A DNA stretch of 64,000 bases from Candidatus Manganitrophus noduliformans (GCF_012184425.1 NZ_VTOW01000001.1:62001-126000), one strand, 5' to 3'. Positions 47,211 to 55,282 are shown, counted from the first letter of the stretch. Made by a program: numbers and translations. Notes: a model not told the origin generated them from the letters alone.

Positions 47211-48017
47211 TTATCGGCTTTTCACATCCATCCGATCGCGCAAGCCGTCTCCCAACAGGTTCAGCGCCATCACCACCGACATAATCGCCAACCCCGGAAC
47301 GGCGGTGAGATGCGGGGCAAGCAGGAGAAACGAGCGGCCGTCGCTCAACATCGCCCCCCAGCTCGGCGTCGGCGGGGTGACGCCGAGCCCTAAAAACGAA
47401 AGGCTCGCCTCGGTCACGATCGCCCCGGCGATACCGAACGTCGCTTCAACGATGATCGGCGCGGCGATATTCGGAAAGAGATGGCGGGTGATGATTCGAA
47501 GCGGCCCCGCCCCCAGCGCCCGCGCCGCCGCCACATAGTCCAACTCCCGGACCACCAGAATCTGCCCCCGGACCAGCCGGGCGTAGCCGACCCACCCCAT
47601 CACCGAAAGCGCAATGATCACGTTCCGAAGGCTCGGCCCCAACACCGCCGCCAGGGCGATCGCCAAGAGAATGCCGGGAAAGGCGAGAAAGATATCGACC
47701 AGCCGCATGAAGAGCTCATCGAGCCACCCTCCGAAGAAGCCGGCCATCGCCCCCACCAGACAGCCGATCGTAAGAGAGATCGTCACCGTCGCCACGCCGA
47801 CCCAAAGGGAGATCCGCGCACCGTAGAGAATCCGGCTGAGCAGATCCCGCCCCAGCTTATCTTGACCGAGCGGGTGCTCGGCGGAAGGAGGCGCGAGCCC
47901 CTCTTTCAACTGTTGATCGAAGGGATCATACGGCGCCAGAAGCGGCGCAAAGAGGGCGGCGATTAAAAAGAGCGTCAGGAGAATCAGGCCGAGGGTGATC
48001 CGTTTGTCTCTATTCAT
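47211..48017 (-). CDS. Peptide/nickel-type ABC transporter permease (DppC/OppC family)
   Basis: 268 residues from ATG 48017, which overlaps the upstream permease by 8 nt. About six membrane segments; N-terminal Q-D-K-L-G-R-D-L-L-S-R, conserved coupling-helix region A-A-R-A-L-G-A-G-P-L-R-I-I-T-R-H-L-F-P-N. Forms the heterodimeric membrane channel with the DppB-type partner. No binding protein and no ATPase genes are adjacent, so substrate (peptides, nickel, glutathione) cannot be inferred. Confidence 0.93.
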   Translation of the reverse strand: MNRDKRITLGLILLTLFLIAALFAPLLAPYDPFDQQLKEGLAPPSAEHPLGQDKLGRDLLSRILYGARISLWVGVATVTISLTIGCLVGAMAGFFGGWLDELFMRLVDIFLAFPGILLAIALAAVLGPSLRNVIIALSVMGWVGYARLVRGQILVVRELDYVAAARALGAGPLRIITRHLFPNIAAPIIVEATFGIAGAIVTEASLSFLGLGVTPPTPSWGAMLSDGRSFLLLAPHLTAVPGLAIMSVVMALNLLGDGLRDRMDVKSR

Positions 48018-48930
48018 ACTGCACCCTCGGGTCGGCCGCGGCATAGAGAAGATCGATCAATAGGTTCACCAAAAGATAGGTCAATGCGATGGCGAGGATG
48101 CACCCTTGGACGAGCGGGTAATCCCGGCTTTGGATCGCCTGGATCGTGAGCCGCCCCAGACCGGGCCAGGAGAAGATCGTTTCGGTGATGATCGATCCGG
48201 TCAGCAGCGCGCCGATCTGAAGACCGACGACGGTCAACAGCGGGATCAACGCGTTTCGAAGGGCATGTCTTAAAATCACCCGCCGCTCCGGGAGCCCCTT
48301 CGCCCGCGCGGCGAGGACAAACTCCTTCGGGAAGATCTCCAATAGCGAGGAGCGGGTCATCCGAACGAGGATCGCCGACATCCCGAGGCCGAGCGTCAAA
48401 GCCGGAAGGACCAGAGAGGCGATCCCGTGGCGGCCGGAAACCGGAAGCCAATCGAGCTTCAGTGAAAAAAGAATGATCAGAAGGGGGCCGAGCCAAAAGG
48501 TCGGCATCGAGACGCCGAAGAGAGAGAAAAGAAGCCCCCCGGCATCGACGGCGGTGCGGGGGCGAACGGCGGAGAGGATGCCGAGCGGCAGCGCGATCGA
48601 AAGGGAGAGGAGCAGCGCCGCGGCGGCAAGCTGAAGGGTGGCGGGGTAGCGCGCCAGGATCAGGCCGGCGACCGGCCGCTGGGAGGTGAGCGACCGGCCC
48701 AAATCGCCCCGGGCGACCCCGGCGAGAAATCGCCCGTATTGTGTCAGGATCGGATCATCGAGGTGAAGCGCCTCCCGAAGGGCGGCGCGGTCGGCCTCCG
48801 CCGCCCGCTCTCCGAGCATCACATCGATCGGATCCCCTGGGATGAGGTGGATCAGAAAGAAGACCAGCGTCAAGACGCCGAGAAGGACCGGCCCCGACCA
48901 GAGGAGCCGACGAATGAGAAAACGGGCCAT
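48010..48930 (-). CDS. Peptide/nickel-type ABC transporter permease (DppB/OppB family)
   Basis: 306 residues with six predicted membrane segments. Family start M-A-R-F-L-I-R-R-L-L-W and the P-G-D-P-I-D-V-M-L-G segment, G-L-P-E-R-R-V-I-L-R-H-A-L-R-N-A as ATPase-contacting coupling helix. Follows a 69-residue membrane protein by 40 nt and overlaps the DppC-type gene, so these three form a leftward operon without the other transporter parts. Confidence 0.93.
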   Translation of the reverse strand: MARFLIRRLLWSGPVLLGVLTLVFFLIHLIPGDPIDVMLGERAAEADRAALREALHLDDPILTQYGRFLAGVARGDLGRSLTSQRPVAGLILARYPATLQLAAAALLLSLSIALPLGILSAVRPRTAVDAGGLLFSLFGVSMPTFWLGPLLIILFSLKLDWLPVSGRHGIASLVLPALTLGLGMSAILVRMTRSSLLEIFPKEFVLAARAKGLPERRVILRHALRNALIPLLTVVGLQIGALLTGSIITETIFSWPGLGRLTIQAIQSRDYPLVQGCILAIALTYLLVNLLIDLLYAAADPRVQYE

Positions 48931-48970
48931 CGCCTCTCTTAAAACGGGTGATCCGCCGACCGGTAGACGA

Positions 48971-49180
48971 TCAATCGCCTTCTATGGCGCCGCCCCCGAT
49001 CAATCGGAAACCGAAGAAGATGACAACGCCGGTCAACACCGAAATATAGGCGCTGAAGATCCAGAAGATCTTCATGCGACTCTGAAAAAGCTGGTAACCG
49101 AGGAAGAGGGCCACCATCAAACCGAAGATGCAGGCCGTCGTGAACAGGGTCAAAACGAGTTTTCTTCGCTGCGGGGTCAT
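48971..49180 (-). CDS. Small two-helix membrane protein
   Basis: 69 residues with two hydrophobic segments (about 9-29 and 38-60), a positively charged N-terminus and Q-S-R-M-K between them, so both ends should face the same side. No family recognised. It precedes the permease pair in the same direction, and may be part of that transport operon. A plausible promoter lies 30 nt upstream. Confidence 0.68.
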   Translation of the reverse strand: MTPQRRKLVLTLFTTACIFGLMVALFLGYQLFQSRMKIFWIFSAYISVLTGVVIFFGFRLIGGGAIEGD

Positions 49181-49210
49181 ACGCTAAAGCTCAAGCTGAT
49201 TTTCCCGGGG

Positions 49211-49240
49211 ATTATTCCATAAAGCCGCTCCGATTTTCAA
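49211..49240 (-). promoter_or_regulatory. Promoter candidate for the small membrane protein-permease operon
   Basis: Minus-strand TTGAAA (49235-49240), 18-nt spacer, AATAAT (49211-49216). Confidence 0.45.
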
Positions 49241-49311
49241 GCTGAAAAATGGGGCTCTCTTTATCGTCGGCCGCCCCTACAAACCGGGGTGACCATACGA
49301 ATCCGGGCGAA

Positions 49312-49340
49312 TTGACAGGAAAAAGAATTAATGGCAGAAT
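49312..49340 (+). promoter_or_regulatory. Promoter of amgK-murU
   Basis: TTGACA (49312-49317), 17-nt spacer, CAGAAT (49335-49340); leader about 15 nt to ATG 49362. Confidence 0.52.
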
Positions 49341-49361
49341 AGCAGCGGTTTTGGGATATCC

Positions 49362-50453
49362 ATGGTCGATTCAGAACACCTCCGGAAAATCTTAAACGGC
49401 GCGCTCGGTCTTTCGGCGGAAAAAATTGAAATCACCCCCCTTGCCGGGGACGCCTCCAACCGGTCCTATCACCGGGTTTCGTGGAAGGAAAACGGATCGG
49501 CCCGATCTCTTGTTCTGATGGTGTTGGCGGCGCCGGAAGGTTTCAAGGCCTCCGAGGAGGCGGTCAGCGGCGCGCCGACCGAGACGGCCGAACTCCCCTT
49601 CATCAATATTCAGCGGCACCTCCGCGTCTGCAAGGTGGCGGTCCCCGAGATCCGCTTCTACGATGCGGCGCGCGGATGGATGCTCCTGGAAGATCTCGGC
49701 GACGTCACCCTCGCCCAGGTGATTCAAGAGAAAGCGTCCGGCCATCCCGCCGCTTTGAAAGAATACTATCAAAAAGCGATCGATACCCTCCTGACGATTC
49801 AAATGGATGCGAGCGCCGCCCCTTCCAACGGTTGCATCGCGCACCATCGCGCCTTCGACCAGGCGCTCTTCGTCTGGGAGTTCGATCACTTTATCGAATA
49901 CGGCATCGAAGCCCGAACCGGGACGCCGATCCCTCAAAAGCAACGCGACGCGATACGGGCCTACTTTTCAGATATCGCCCTCCGGCTCGCCTCTCTGCCG
50001 CAGGTCTTCACCCATCGCGATTACCACAGCCGGAATTTGATGGTCCAGACCGACTCCGCGGGGTTCGCGGTCCGCGTGATCGACTTTCAAGACGCCTTGA
50101 TGGGCCCGCCGCAGTATGACCTCGCCTCGCTGCTGCGCGACTCGTATATCGATCTTCCGGAACAGGTGATCGACGATCTGATCGCCTATTACCTTCAGCG
50201 GAAAGAGGCCCGTTCGGGAGAGCGGGTGCCGCCGGAGATGTTCCGGGAGTATTTCGACCTGGTCAGCATCCAGCGGAATTTAAAGGCAGCGGGACGGTTC
50301 GTCTACATCGACCGGGTGAAGCGGAATCCGCGCTTTCTTCAGTATGTTCCGCCGACGTTGCGGAAGGTGAAGCGGAATCTTGAGAAACACCGGCGATTGG
50401 CCCCGCTGCACGCCCTTCTGGCCGAATATGTAGAGGAGTTGCAACCGGAATGA
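49362..50453 (+). CDS. amgK: AmgK-like anomeric sugar kinase (N-acetylmuramate/N-acetylglucosamine)
   Basis: 363 residues of the aminoglycoside-phosphotransferase fold. N-terminal P-L-A-G-D-A-S-N-R-S-Y-H-R-V, catalytic H-R-D-Y-H-S-R-N-L (His218-Asp220) and metal-binding V-I-D-F-Q-D-A (Asp241). Its pairing with a MurU-type nucleotidyltransferase, as in the Pseudomonas recycling route, makes phosphorylation of recovered MurNAc/GlcNAc at C1 the best hypothesis. ATGA overlap with murU. A plain APH-like kinase is the alternative. No anmK, nagZ or ampD in the window. Confidence 0.83.
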   Translation: MVDSEHLRKILNGALGLSAEKIEITPLAGDASNRSYHRVSWKENGSARSLVLMVLAAPEGFKASEEAVSGAPTETAELPFINIQRHLRVCKVAVPEIRFYDAARGWMLLEDLGDVTLAQVIQEKASGHPAALKEYYQKAIDTLLTIQMDASAAPSNGCIAHHRAFDQALFVWEFDHFIEYGIEARTGTPIPQKQRDAIRAYFSDIALRLASLPQVFTHRDYHSRNLMVQTDSAGFAVRVIDFQDALMGPPQYDLASLLRDSYIDLPEQVIDDLIAYYLQRKEARSGERVPPEMFREYFDLVSIQRNLKAAGRFVYIDRVKRNPRFLQYVPPTLRKVKRNLEKHRRLAPLHALLAEYVEELQPE

Positions 50454-51196
50454 AAGCAATGATTTTGGCCGCGGGATATGGAACGCGGCTTCGTCCCCTG
50501 ACCAATGACCTCCCGAAACCGCTGCTGCCGGTGGGGCCGCGCCCCCTGATCTACTACAACCTTCTTCTCCTTAAGAAATACGGGATCACCGACGTTTTTA
50601 TCAATGTTCATTACCTTGCCGATAAGATCATCAAAGAGGTCGGAAACGGTCTCCGTCTCGGGATGAACATCACCTACTCCGAAGAGCCGCAGATCCTGGG
50701 AACCGGCGGCGGGATCAAGCAGATTCAGACGGCGATCGCGCGGGGGACCTTCCTCGTCGTTAACGCCGATATCCTGATCGATCTGAACCTCGATAAATTG
50801 GTCGAGTTCCATCACCGAAAGAAAGCGGCGGCCACGCTGGTCCTCCGGGACGATCCGGAAGTGGACCGCTTCGGAGCGATCGAAGTCGATCCCAAAGATC
50901 AGATCCGGAACATTCTCGGAAAGACGTCGTGGAGCGGGGAGAAGTCGCGCCGGATGATGTTTACCGGCGTCCATGTGATGGAGCCGCACGTGATGGATTA
51001 TGTTCCCCCCCGGACCTTTTACTCGATCACCGATGCGTACGTGGAGATGCTCCGCCAAAACGAGAAGCTCTTCGGGTATGTGACGCGGGGCTACTGGAAC
51101 GATATCGGCGAGCTCGACCGCTACAAAAAGGCCGACCGCGATCTGAAACAAGGAAAGATCCGACTCAGCTACATCCGCTCCGAAACGGCGGTCTGA
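50450..51196 (+). CDS. murU: MurNAc-1-phosphate uridylyltransferase-like
   Basis: 248 residues, nucleotidyltransferase fold: L-A-A-G-Y-G-T-R-L-R-P-L-T, L-P-K-P-L-L-P-V, G-T-G-G-G-I-K-Q, and N-A-D-I-L-I-D metal site. Length without beta-helix tail matches MurU, which makes UDP-MurNAc from MurNAc-1-phosphate, bypassing de novo synthesis and fosfomycin inhibition in known species. Mannose-1-phosphate guanylyltransferase is the alternative from sequence alone. Coupled to amgK by ATGA and to the downstream gene by TGATG. Confidence 0.83.
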   Translation: MKAMILAAGYGTRLRPLTNDLPKPLLPVGPRPLIYYNLLLLKKYGITDVFINVHYLADKIIKEVGNGLRLGMNITYSEEPQILGTGGGIKQIQTAIARGTFLVVNADILIDLNLDKLVEFHHRKKAAATLVLRDDPEVDRFGAIEVDPKDQIRNILGKTSWSGEKSRRMMFTGVHVMEPHVMDYVPPRTFYSITDAYVEMLRQNEKLFGYVTRGYWNDIGELDRYKKADRDLKQGKIRLSYIRSETAV

Positions 51197-51552
51197 TGAT
51201 CCTCGAAGAGATCGAAGAGAATCCGAACTGCCGGCCCGCCGACATGATGCGGTTTCGCGAAATCGGCCCCGCCAAGGAAGTGGTTCAGGTCCGCCTCTAC
51301 GATCACGATCCAAACGGCCGGTGGTATCAGGTGACCGGATGGACCGACCGGGAGGAAGCGCCGACCGCCGGGGCGTTCATCCAGCCGGTCGAAGACTCCG
51401 GCAGCGGCGTCGCCTACCTTCTCCACAGCGCCGGCAACTGCGGCCTTCGATTCAAACCCGACTCGGAAAGCCCCTGGAGCCTGACCGATCCGGCCCAGTG
51501 GGGAGAGCCGTTTCTGCTCCTGGGGGATCTGCAGGATGTGGTGACGACGTAG
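51196..51552 (+). CDS. Unknown protein translationally coupled to murU
   Basis: 118 residues, no signal peptide, acidic, with a beta-rich middle (V-V-Q-V-R-L-Y-D-H-D-P-N-G-R-W-Y-Q-V-T-G-W) and Trp/Asp-rich C-terminus (P-W-S-L-T-D-P-A-Q-W-G-E-P). ATG 51196 overlaps the murU stop in TGATG, the best guide to the start. Family not recognised. Position suggests a role with the cell-wall sugar pair, but co-expression alone would explain it. Confidence 0.7.
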   Translation: MILEEIEENPNCRPADMMRFREIGPAKEVVQVRLYDHDPNGRWYQVTGWTDREEAPTAGAFIQPVEDSGSGVAYLLHSAGNCGLRFKPDSESPWSLTDPAQWGEPFLLLGDLQDVVTT

Positions 51553-51553
51553 G

Positions 51554-51880
51554 CTAATATCTCTCGCGCTGCTTTTCGAACGCCGCTTCATCTTCGGCGG
51601 TATAGCCGAAGAGGCTTGGCGCAACCGAGGCGACGTAGTAGATCGGCCGAACGATCACATAGTCGAGCAGCACCCCGACCGGATGAAGAACAAAGGCAAC
51701 CAACCGGAAGGGATGCCCATACGAAGCGGCGTCGGCCGATACGTCCGCGCGCCGTGCCGCCTCTACCGGATGGAAATCGTCCCCCCTCTGCTTCCCGGCG
51801 CAGCCGGTCGATAAAACCGACATCAAGAGAAGCCCCGCCAGGAAGAGGCCTCCCCCTTTCATCCGAACGAACTTTTCCAT
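51554..51880 (-). CDS. Small lipoprotein of unknown function
   Basis: 108 residues. Signal with lipobox L-S-T-G-C (Cys27 from ATG 51880; ATG 51862 would shorten the start by six residues). The mature part has a hydrophobic stretch F-V-L-H-P-V-G-V-L-L-D-Y-V-I-V-R-P-I-Y-Y, and ends Y-T-A-E-D-E-A-A-F-E-K-Q. Envelope-associated; no known domain recognised. One base separates its stop from the convergent upstream gene. Confidence 0.77.
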   Translation of the reverse strand: MEKFVRMKGGGLFLAGLLLMSVLSTGCAGKQRGDDFHPVEAARRADVSADAASYGHPFRLVAFVLHPVGVLLDYVIVRPIYYVASVAPSLFGYTAEDEAAFEKQRERY

Positions 51881-51900
51881 GTCTCATCTCCTGTCTGATC

Positions 51901-51931
51901 AAAAAAGCTTTGGGTTTATCCCGCTAGGGAT
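51901..51931 (-). terminator. Weak terminator overlapping the stop of the Ig-like protein gene
   Basis: Minus-strand ATCCC-TAGC-GGGAT (51918-51931) contains the stop codon in its loop and is followed, after AAACCCAAAGC, by six T (51901-51906). Confidence 0.4.
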
Positions 51932-52685
51932 GAATTTGGCTGAGCGGTGTCGGCGGCCCTTCCGTCGTAAACGACCAGCTCTCGGCCGTTAGAAGTGGAT
52001 TGCCGTCCCGATCTTCGATGCCCTCTTTCAGAATGACGGTGTACCGCTCTCGATAACCGAGCGGCAATAACGGCAGGAAGGTCACCGTCTGAGTGACCGG
52101 CTCATACGCGATGACCCCTTTCACCTTCTCCTCATCGAACACAACGATCGAATCGGGCCGGAGGCTGGCCGGCTCGATCGGTTTGTTAAAAGTCACCGAA
52201 ATGGGGGTCTCCACCGAAACGTGGGAGGCATTCTCCGGCGGCGTGGTCTGCCGAATATCGAGAGGCGCTCCTTCCGTCGATCGGGTGCTGAAGGTCCAGT
52301 GGTAAGAGAAGGGAAGATGCCGCCCCTCCAGATCCGCGATCTCGTTGGTGACATCGACCTGATACTGCTTCGACGGCGCCAGCGGCGCGATCGGGGTCCA
52401 GATGGCCGACTTCGTCTCGGGGTCATAGTAGATCACCCCCTCGGCCCCTTCCACCTGGAAGGTCTCCTCGGTCAGCGTCCGCGGGTCGATCTGCTTTGTG
52501 AACTCCACGATAATCGGGGTGGTCGGCGCGACCTCGCTCTGATTTTCCCCAGGAACGGTCCGGACGATCCCGGGCGACTCGCCAAGCGGACCGATCGCCG
52601 CCGCGGCCGGGAAAGGGAGGGCCATCGCCGAGAAGAGAAGCGCGTGTAAAAATGTTGAAACAAAGAGAAAGGGTCGGTTGACCAT
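51924..52685 (-). CDS. Exported protein with two SbsA-type Ig-like domains
   Basis: 253 residues from ATG 52685. Signal peptide (about 1-30, ending P-F-P-A-A-A-A) without lipobox. Two Big_5/SbsA Ig-like domains: P-G-E-N-Q-S-E-V-A-P-T-T-P-I-I-V-E-F-T-K and P-P-E-N-A-S-H-V-S-V-E-T-P-I-S-V-T-F-N-K, each with the P-x-x-P-I-x-V-x-F-x-K motif. A surface or periplasmic structural role is likely. Followed by the small lipoprotein on the same strand, 43 nt away. Confidence 0.85.
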   Translation of the reverse strand: MVNRPFLFVSTFLHALLFSAMALPFPAAAAIGPLGESPGIVRTVPGENQSEVAPTTPIIVEFTKQIDPRTLTEETFQVEGAEGVIYYDPETKSAIWTPIAPLAPSKQYQVDVTNEIADLEGRHLPFSYHWTFSTRSTEGAPLDIRQTTPPENASHVSVETPISVTFNKPIEPASLRPDSIVVFDEEKVKGVIAYEPVTQTVTFLPLLPLGYRERYTVILKEGIEDRDGNPLLTAESWSFTTEGPPTPLSQIHP

Positions 52686-52830
52686 CGGCTGTCCTGTTTT
52701 CCCGAACGCGGTGCAAAGGCCGGACCGGCTTTTCGAGGCGGATAGGGTGATTCCCCGGGATCCTCCCTGAAAAAAGAGGAAACGTCCCACACAAAAGTGA
52801 ACCTTTTTTGCGAGGTTTCCCTCCCGCCCC

Positions 52831-52860
52831 TTGTCTTCTTGGAAACGAATTGGCTATAAT
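52831..52860 (+). promoter_or_regulatory. Promoter of the DUF3386 gene
   Basis: TTGTCT (52831-52836), 18-nt spacer, perfect TATAAT (52855-52860); GGGAGGG precedes ATG 52893. Confidence 0.6.
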
Positions 52861-52892
52861 CCGGTTAACTTAAACGAGAGGGAGGGTTTGCC

Positions 52893-53570
52893 ATGGAGCT
52901 CTATCAACGTTCGCAAACAGAAACAACCGTCCAGGATGATCCCGCCGCCAAGGAATTACTTCGGCGGGCCTACGAGAAAACCTCGCGCTGGGGGAAGGAG
53001 TTCCCCGGTTTCACCGCCGATCTGCTTCTCAATGATAACGGCAAGGAATACAAGGGAAAGGTCAAGATCAAATCGCCCAAAGAGGCGGAGGTCACCGTCG
53101 ACGGCGCCGACGAGCCGCTTTTGAAATGGGCCCAAAACCAGATCGGGATGATGGCGGTTCATCGCGCCTCCCGTCCTTTCGAGGAGGCCGACGGCAAATA
53201 CGCCTTGACCCTCGCCCCGGAAGACCACCATCCCCTCGGCCGCCAGATCATCATCAACGGCGACGGAATGAACTCCCGCTACCGGATCAAAGACGACCGG
53301 ATCCAGCAGATCTCCCGGAGCATGGGGAAGATGAGCTTCACGATCAACGTCGAGGAGGCGATGACCACCTCCGACGGCAAGCACCTGACCACCCGCTATA
53401 CCGTCTTCTACTTCTCCCCCGACGGGCAGTTGATGCAGGCCGAGGCCTTCACCGACCGCCCGGCCGAGGTGAAAGGGCTCTATCTCCCCGGGTATCGCCG
53501 GATTATTTCGAACGACAAAGGAACGGCGATCGTCCGGATCCTGGAGTTTAAGAATCATCAATTGATGTAA
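52893..53570 (+). CDS. DUF3386 family protein
   Basis: 225 residues, no signal peptide. The pattern A-K-E-L-L-R-R-A-Y-E-K-T-S-R-W, F-P-G-F-T-A-D-L and R-Y-R-I-K-D-D-R-I-Q-Q-I-S-R matches my recollection of DUF3386, a family best known in oxygenic phototrophs. The fold should be beta-rich, LolA/lipocalin-like; biochemical role unknown. Own promoter and strong ribosome site. The TPR gene follows in the same direction after 24 nt. Confidence 0.78.
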   Translation: MELYQRSQTETTVQDDPAAKELLRRAYEKTSRWGKEFPGFTADLLLNDNGKEYKGKVKIKSPKEAEVTVDGADEPLLKWAQNQIGMMAVHRASRPFEEADGKYALTLAPEDHHPLGRQIIINGDGMNSRYRIKDDRIQQISRSMGKMSFTINVEEAMTTSDGKHLTTRYTVFYFSPDGQLMQAEAFTDRPAEVKGLYLPGYRRIISNDKGTAIVRILEFKNHQLM

Positions 53571-53594
53571 TGCGGAGAGGCAAGGAGCCCTGCC

Positions 53595-53954
53595 GTGACC
53601 CGTCTGGAGCGGATGAGAAAGCTGGTCGAACTCGACCCGAAGAGTGAGATCACCCACTTCGGATTGGGACAGGCCTGTTATGACGAGGGCCTCTTTGCGG
53701 AGGGGGCGTCGGCGATGGCGCGGGCCATCGAGATCAAGCCCGATTACACCGCGGCCTATGAGATCTTGGGGCGCTGTCTGGAGAAGATGGGAAATCTGGA
53801 GGAGGCCGAAGCGGTCTACCTGAAGGGGATCGAGATCGGAACCGTCCGGGGTGATATGATCCCGACCGAAAAAATGAAGGCGCGGCTGAATCGGGTGAAG
53901 GGAAAACGGGCCTTACCCGATTCCCCGGCGGGCCCTTCGTCCGGCGCCGCCTAG
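53595..53954 (+). CDS. Small TPR protein
   Basis: 119 residues from GTG 53595, with AAGGAG 7 nt upstream. Two to three TPR units: L-V-E-L-D-P-K-S-E-I-T-H-F-G-L-G-Q-A, M-A-R-A-I-E-I-K-P-D-Y-T-A-A-Y-E-I-L and L-E-E-A-E-A-V-Y-L-K-G-I-E. A protein-binding adaptor; partner unknown, perhaps the DUF3386 protein encoded before it. The stop TAG shares the palindromic CTAG with the convergent DUF1841 stop. Confidence 0.85.
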   Translation: MTRLERMRKLVELDPKSEITHFGLGQACYDEGLFAEGASAMARAIEIKPDYTAAYEILGRCLEKMGNLEEAEAVYLKGIEIGTVRGDMIPTEKMKARLNRVKGKRALPDSPAGPSSGAA

Positions 53955-54391
53955 GAGTTCTCCGTCTGCTCCATCAGCAGCTTGAGCTCTTCGATATAGA
54001 CCGTCTCCTCCAGCGGGCCGCCCCGGCGGACCGAGAGGAAATAGAGATTCCCCCAGAGGCCAGCGATCCGGTGGATCGCCTCGTGGCGCGGCACTCCCTT
54101 CTCGAGCAGCGCCTTAAAGACCACTTCGACCTCTTCGGGATCTTGCTGAAAGAGCTGCTTTTCCACGGCGACGTGCAGGCCGGTGTGAATGAGCGGATTG
54201 ACGACGTAGCCGTCGATCTCCTGCGGGTGGAAGGCCGCTTCCCCCTGCGGCCACAAAGAATCAAATTCGGGATGCGCTCTCATGGCGTCGGCGATCAGCT
54301 CGGAATCGCCGGAGAGATCCTCCTCCCGCTTCATCCGCTCCCAAACGTTGAAGTAGATCGAAAGGGCCTGCTTTGAAAAGAGATAATCCAT
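53951..54391 (-). CDS. DUF1841 family protein
   Basis: 146 residues from ATG 54391 (GAAGGAG 7 nt upstream; an in-frame codon at 54421 lacks support). Family features: L-Y-F-N-V-W-E-R-M-K, H-P-E-F-D-S-L-W, N-P-L-I-H-T-G-L-H-V-A-V-E-K-Q and H-E-A-I-H-R-I. All-alpha cytosolic protein, function unknown. The conserved His cluster could bind metal, which is inference. Confidence 0.85.
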   Translation of the reverse strand: MDYLFSKQALSIYFNVWERMKREEDLSGDSELIADAMRAHPEFDSLWPQGEAAFHPQEIDGYVVNPLIHTGLHVAVEKQLFQQDPEEVEVVFKALLEKGVPRHEAIHRIAGLWGNLYFLSVRRGGPLEETVYIEELKLLMEQTENS

Positions 54392-54484
54392 GCCTGACTC
54401 CTTCAAAAGATAAAAAGGCATCTTAACAGAGTCCGATCGGGATGATCAAGGTCGATCTCAAACCGTACGATTGAAGAGGAAGCG

Positions 54485-54757
54485 ATGACCCCGCAACAGA
54501 AAGAAGCGTTCGAGCGATTCGTCTTCCGGCACGCCAACCTGACCTTGATTGACTATGCCTTGGGGCACGATATTTTCGACAAGGTGGTTCAGCAACGCTT
54601 GAATCGGCTTGAAAAGAATTACTTCCTCACCCTCGCCGAAGCCGAAGAGGCCGAGCTGGTCGAAGCCCGCAAGACCGCCCCGAGCGAGGCGACCCGAATG
54701 AAGATCGACCGGCTTTTGAAAAATGCGAGGGAAGTCCGGGAGATTTTGAAGGAGTAG
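54485..54757 (+). CDS. Small helical protein of unknown function
   Basis: 90 residues, highly charged and almost wholly helical (F-E-R-F-V-F-R-H-A-N-L-T-L-I-D-Y-A-L-G-H-D, then A-E-A-E-E-A-E-L-V-E-A-R-K). AGAGGAAG precedes the ATG at proper distance. No family recognised. Divergent from DUF1841. Confidence 0.68.
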   Translation: MTPQQKEAFERFVFRHANLTLIDYALGHDIFDKVVQQRLNRLEKNYFLTLAEAEEAELVEARKTAPSEATRMKIDRLLKNAREVREILKE

Positions 54758-54873
54758 ATTGCACCGATCGTCCGCCCCCGCTCCGACCCTTTGCCCCTTC
54801 TCATTTGAGAAATCAAAAACTTTTTTGTAAACCTGATGCTTCATTGAGTTTCATCGAAAAGAAAGGAGAAACA

Positions 54874-55182
54874 ATGAAAGGGAGAAGTTCGATTCTTCTT
54901 TGGCTGATCGTGTTCATCGCGGGGCTCTGGTTCGGCGGAAGGTTGGCCCGATGGACCGAGACCGAACCGGCGTTCGCCCAGCCTTCACAGGCCAAAGCGG
55001 TTCGAGCGGAAGCCTTCGAGCTGGTCGACAAAAAGGGGAAGCTTCGCGCGAAATTGATGATGGGAAAGGACGAAGAGCCGATGCTGGTCGTCTACGACAA
55101 GAACGAAAAGCCGGCTGCGGCATACGGGCTTAATAGCGAAGGGCCGGTGCAAGATTTTCTCGGGAGGATTTTGCGGCCATAG
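54874..55182 (+). CDS. Membrane-anchored protein with small beta-repeat domain
   Basis: 102 residues. N-terminal anchor (about 7-23, I-L-L-W-L-I-V-F-I-A-G-L-W-F-G-G), then a domain F-E-L-V-D-K-K-G-K-L-R-A-K-L-M-M ... P-M-L-V-V-Y-D-K-N-E-K-P-A-A-A-Y: repeated hairpins of type D-x-x-G-x-x-R-A. Periplasmic after one anchor by charge rule. AAAGGAG lies upstream of the ATG. Function unknown. Confidence 0.73.
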   Translation: MKGRSSILLWLIVFIAGLWFGGRLARWTETEPAFAQPSQAKAVRAEAFELVDKKGKLRAKLMMGKDEEPMLVVYDKNEKPAAAYGLNSEGPVQDFLGRILRP

Positions 55183-55190
55183 GTTGTCAT

Positions 55191-55238
55191 GCGGGAATAG
55201 CTCAGCGTTAGAGCATCGCCTTGCCAAAGCGGGGATTC
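55191..55238 (+). pseudogene. Truncated tRNA-Gly(GCC) relic
   Basis: The first 38 positions read as tRNA-Gly: GCGGGAA acceptor arm, TA, intact D-stem GCTC/GAGC, then anticodon arm TCGCC with loop TTGCCAA (anticodon GCC). The 3' anticodon strand is altered (AGCGG for GGCGA), and the T arm and 3' acceptor TTCCCGC are absent. It cannot fold as a full tRNA. Such 5' fragments commonly remain after integrase recombination at a tRNA gene; no integrase is nearby. Confidence 0.72.
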
Positions 55239-55282
55239 GTCATTTTCTTTGTTTCGGATAAAAGGCAAGTTTTGATTCTGCT

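Noticed and set aside
49262-49290. Half of a GTAGGGGCGGCCG-type palindrome
   Set aside because: Only one arm is recognisable, and the other side does not pair, so a repeat call is not supported.
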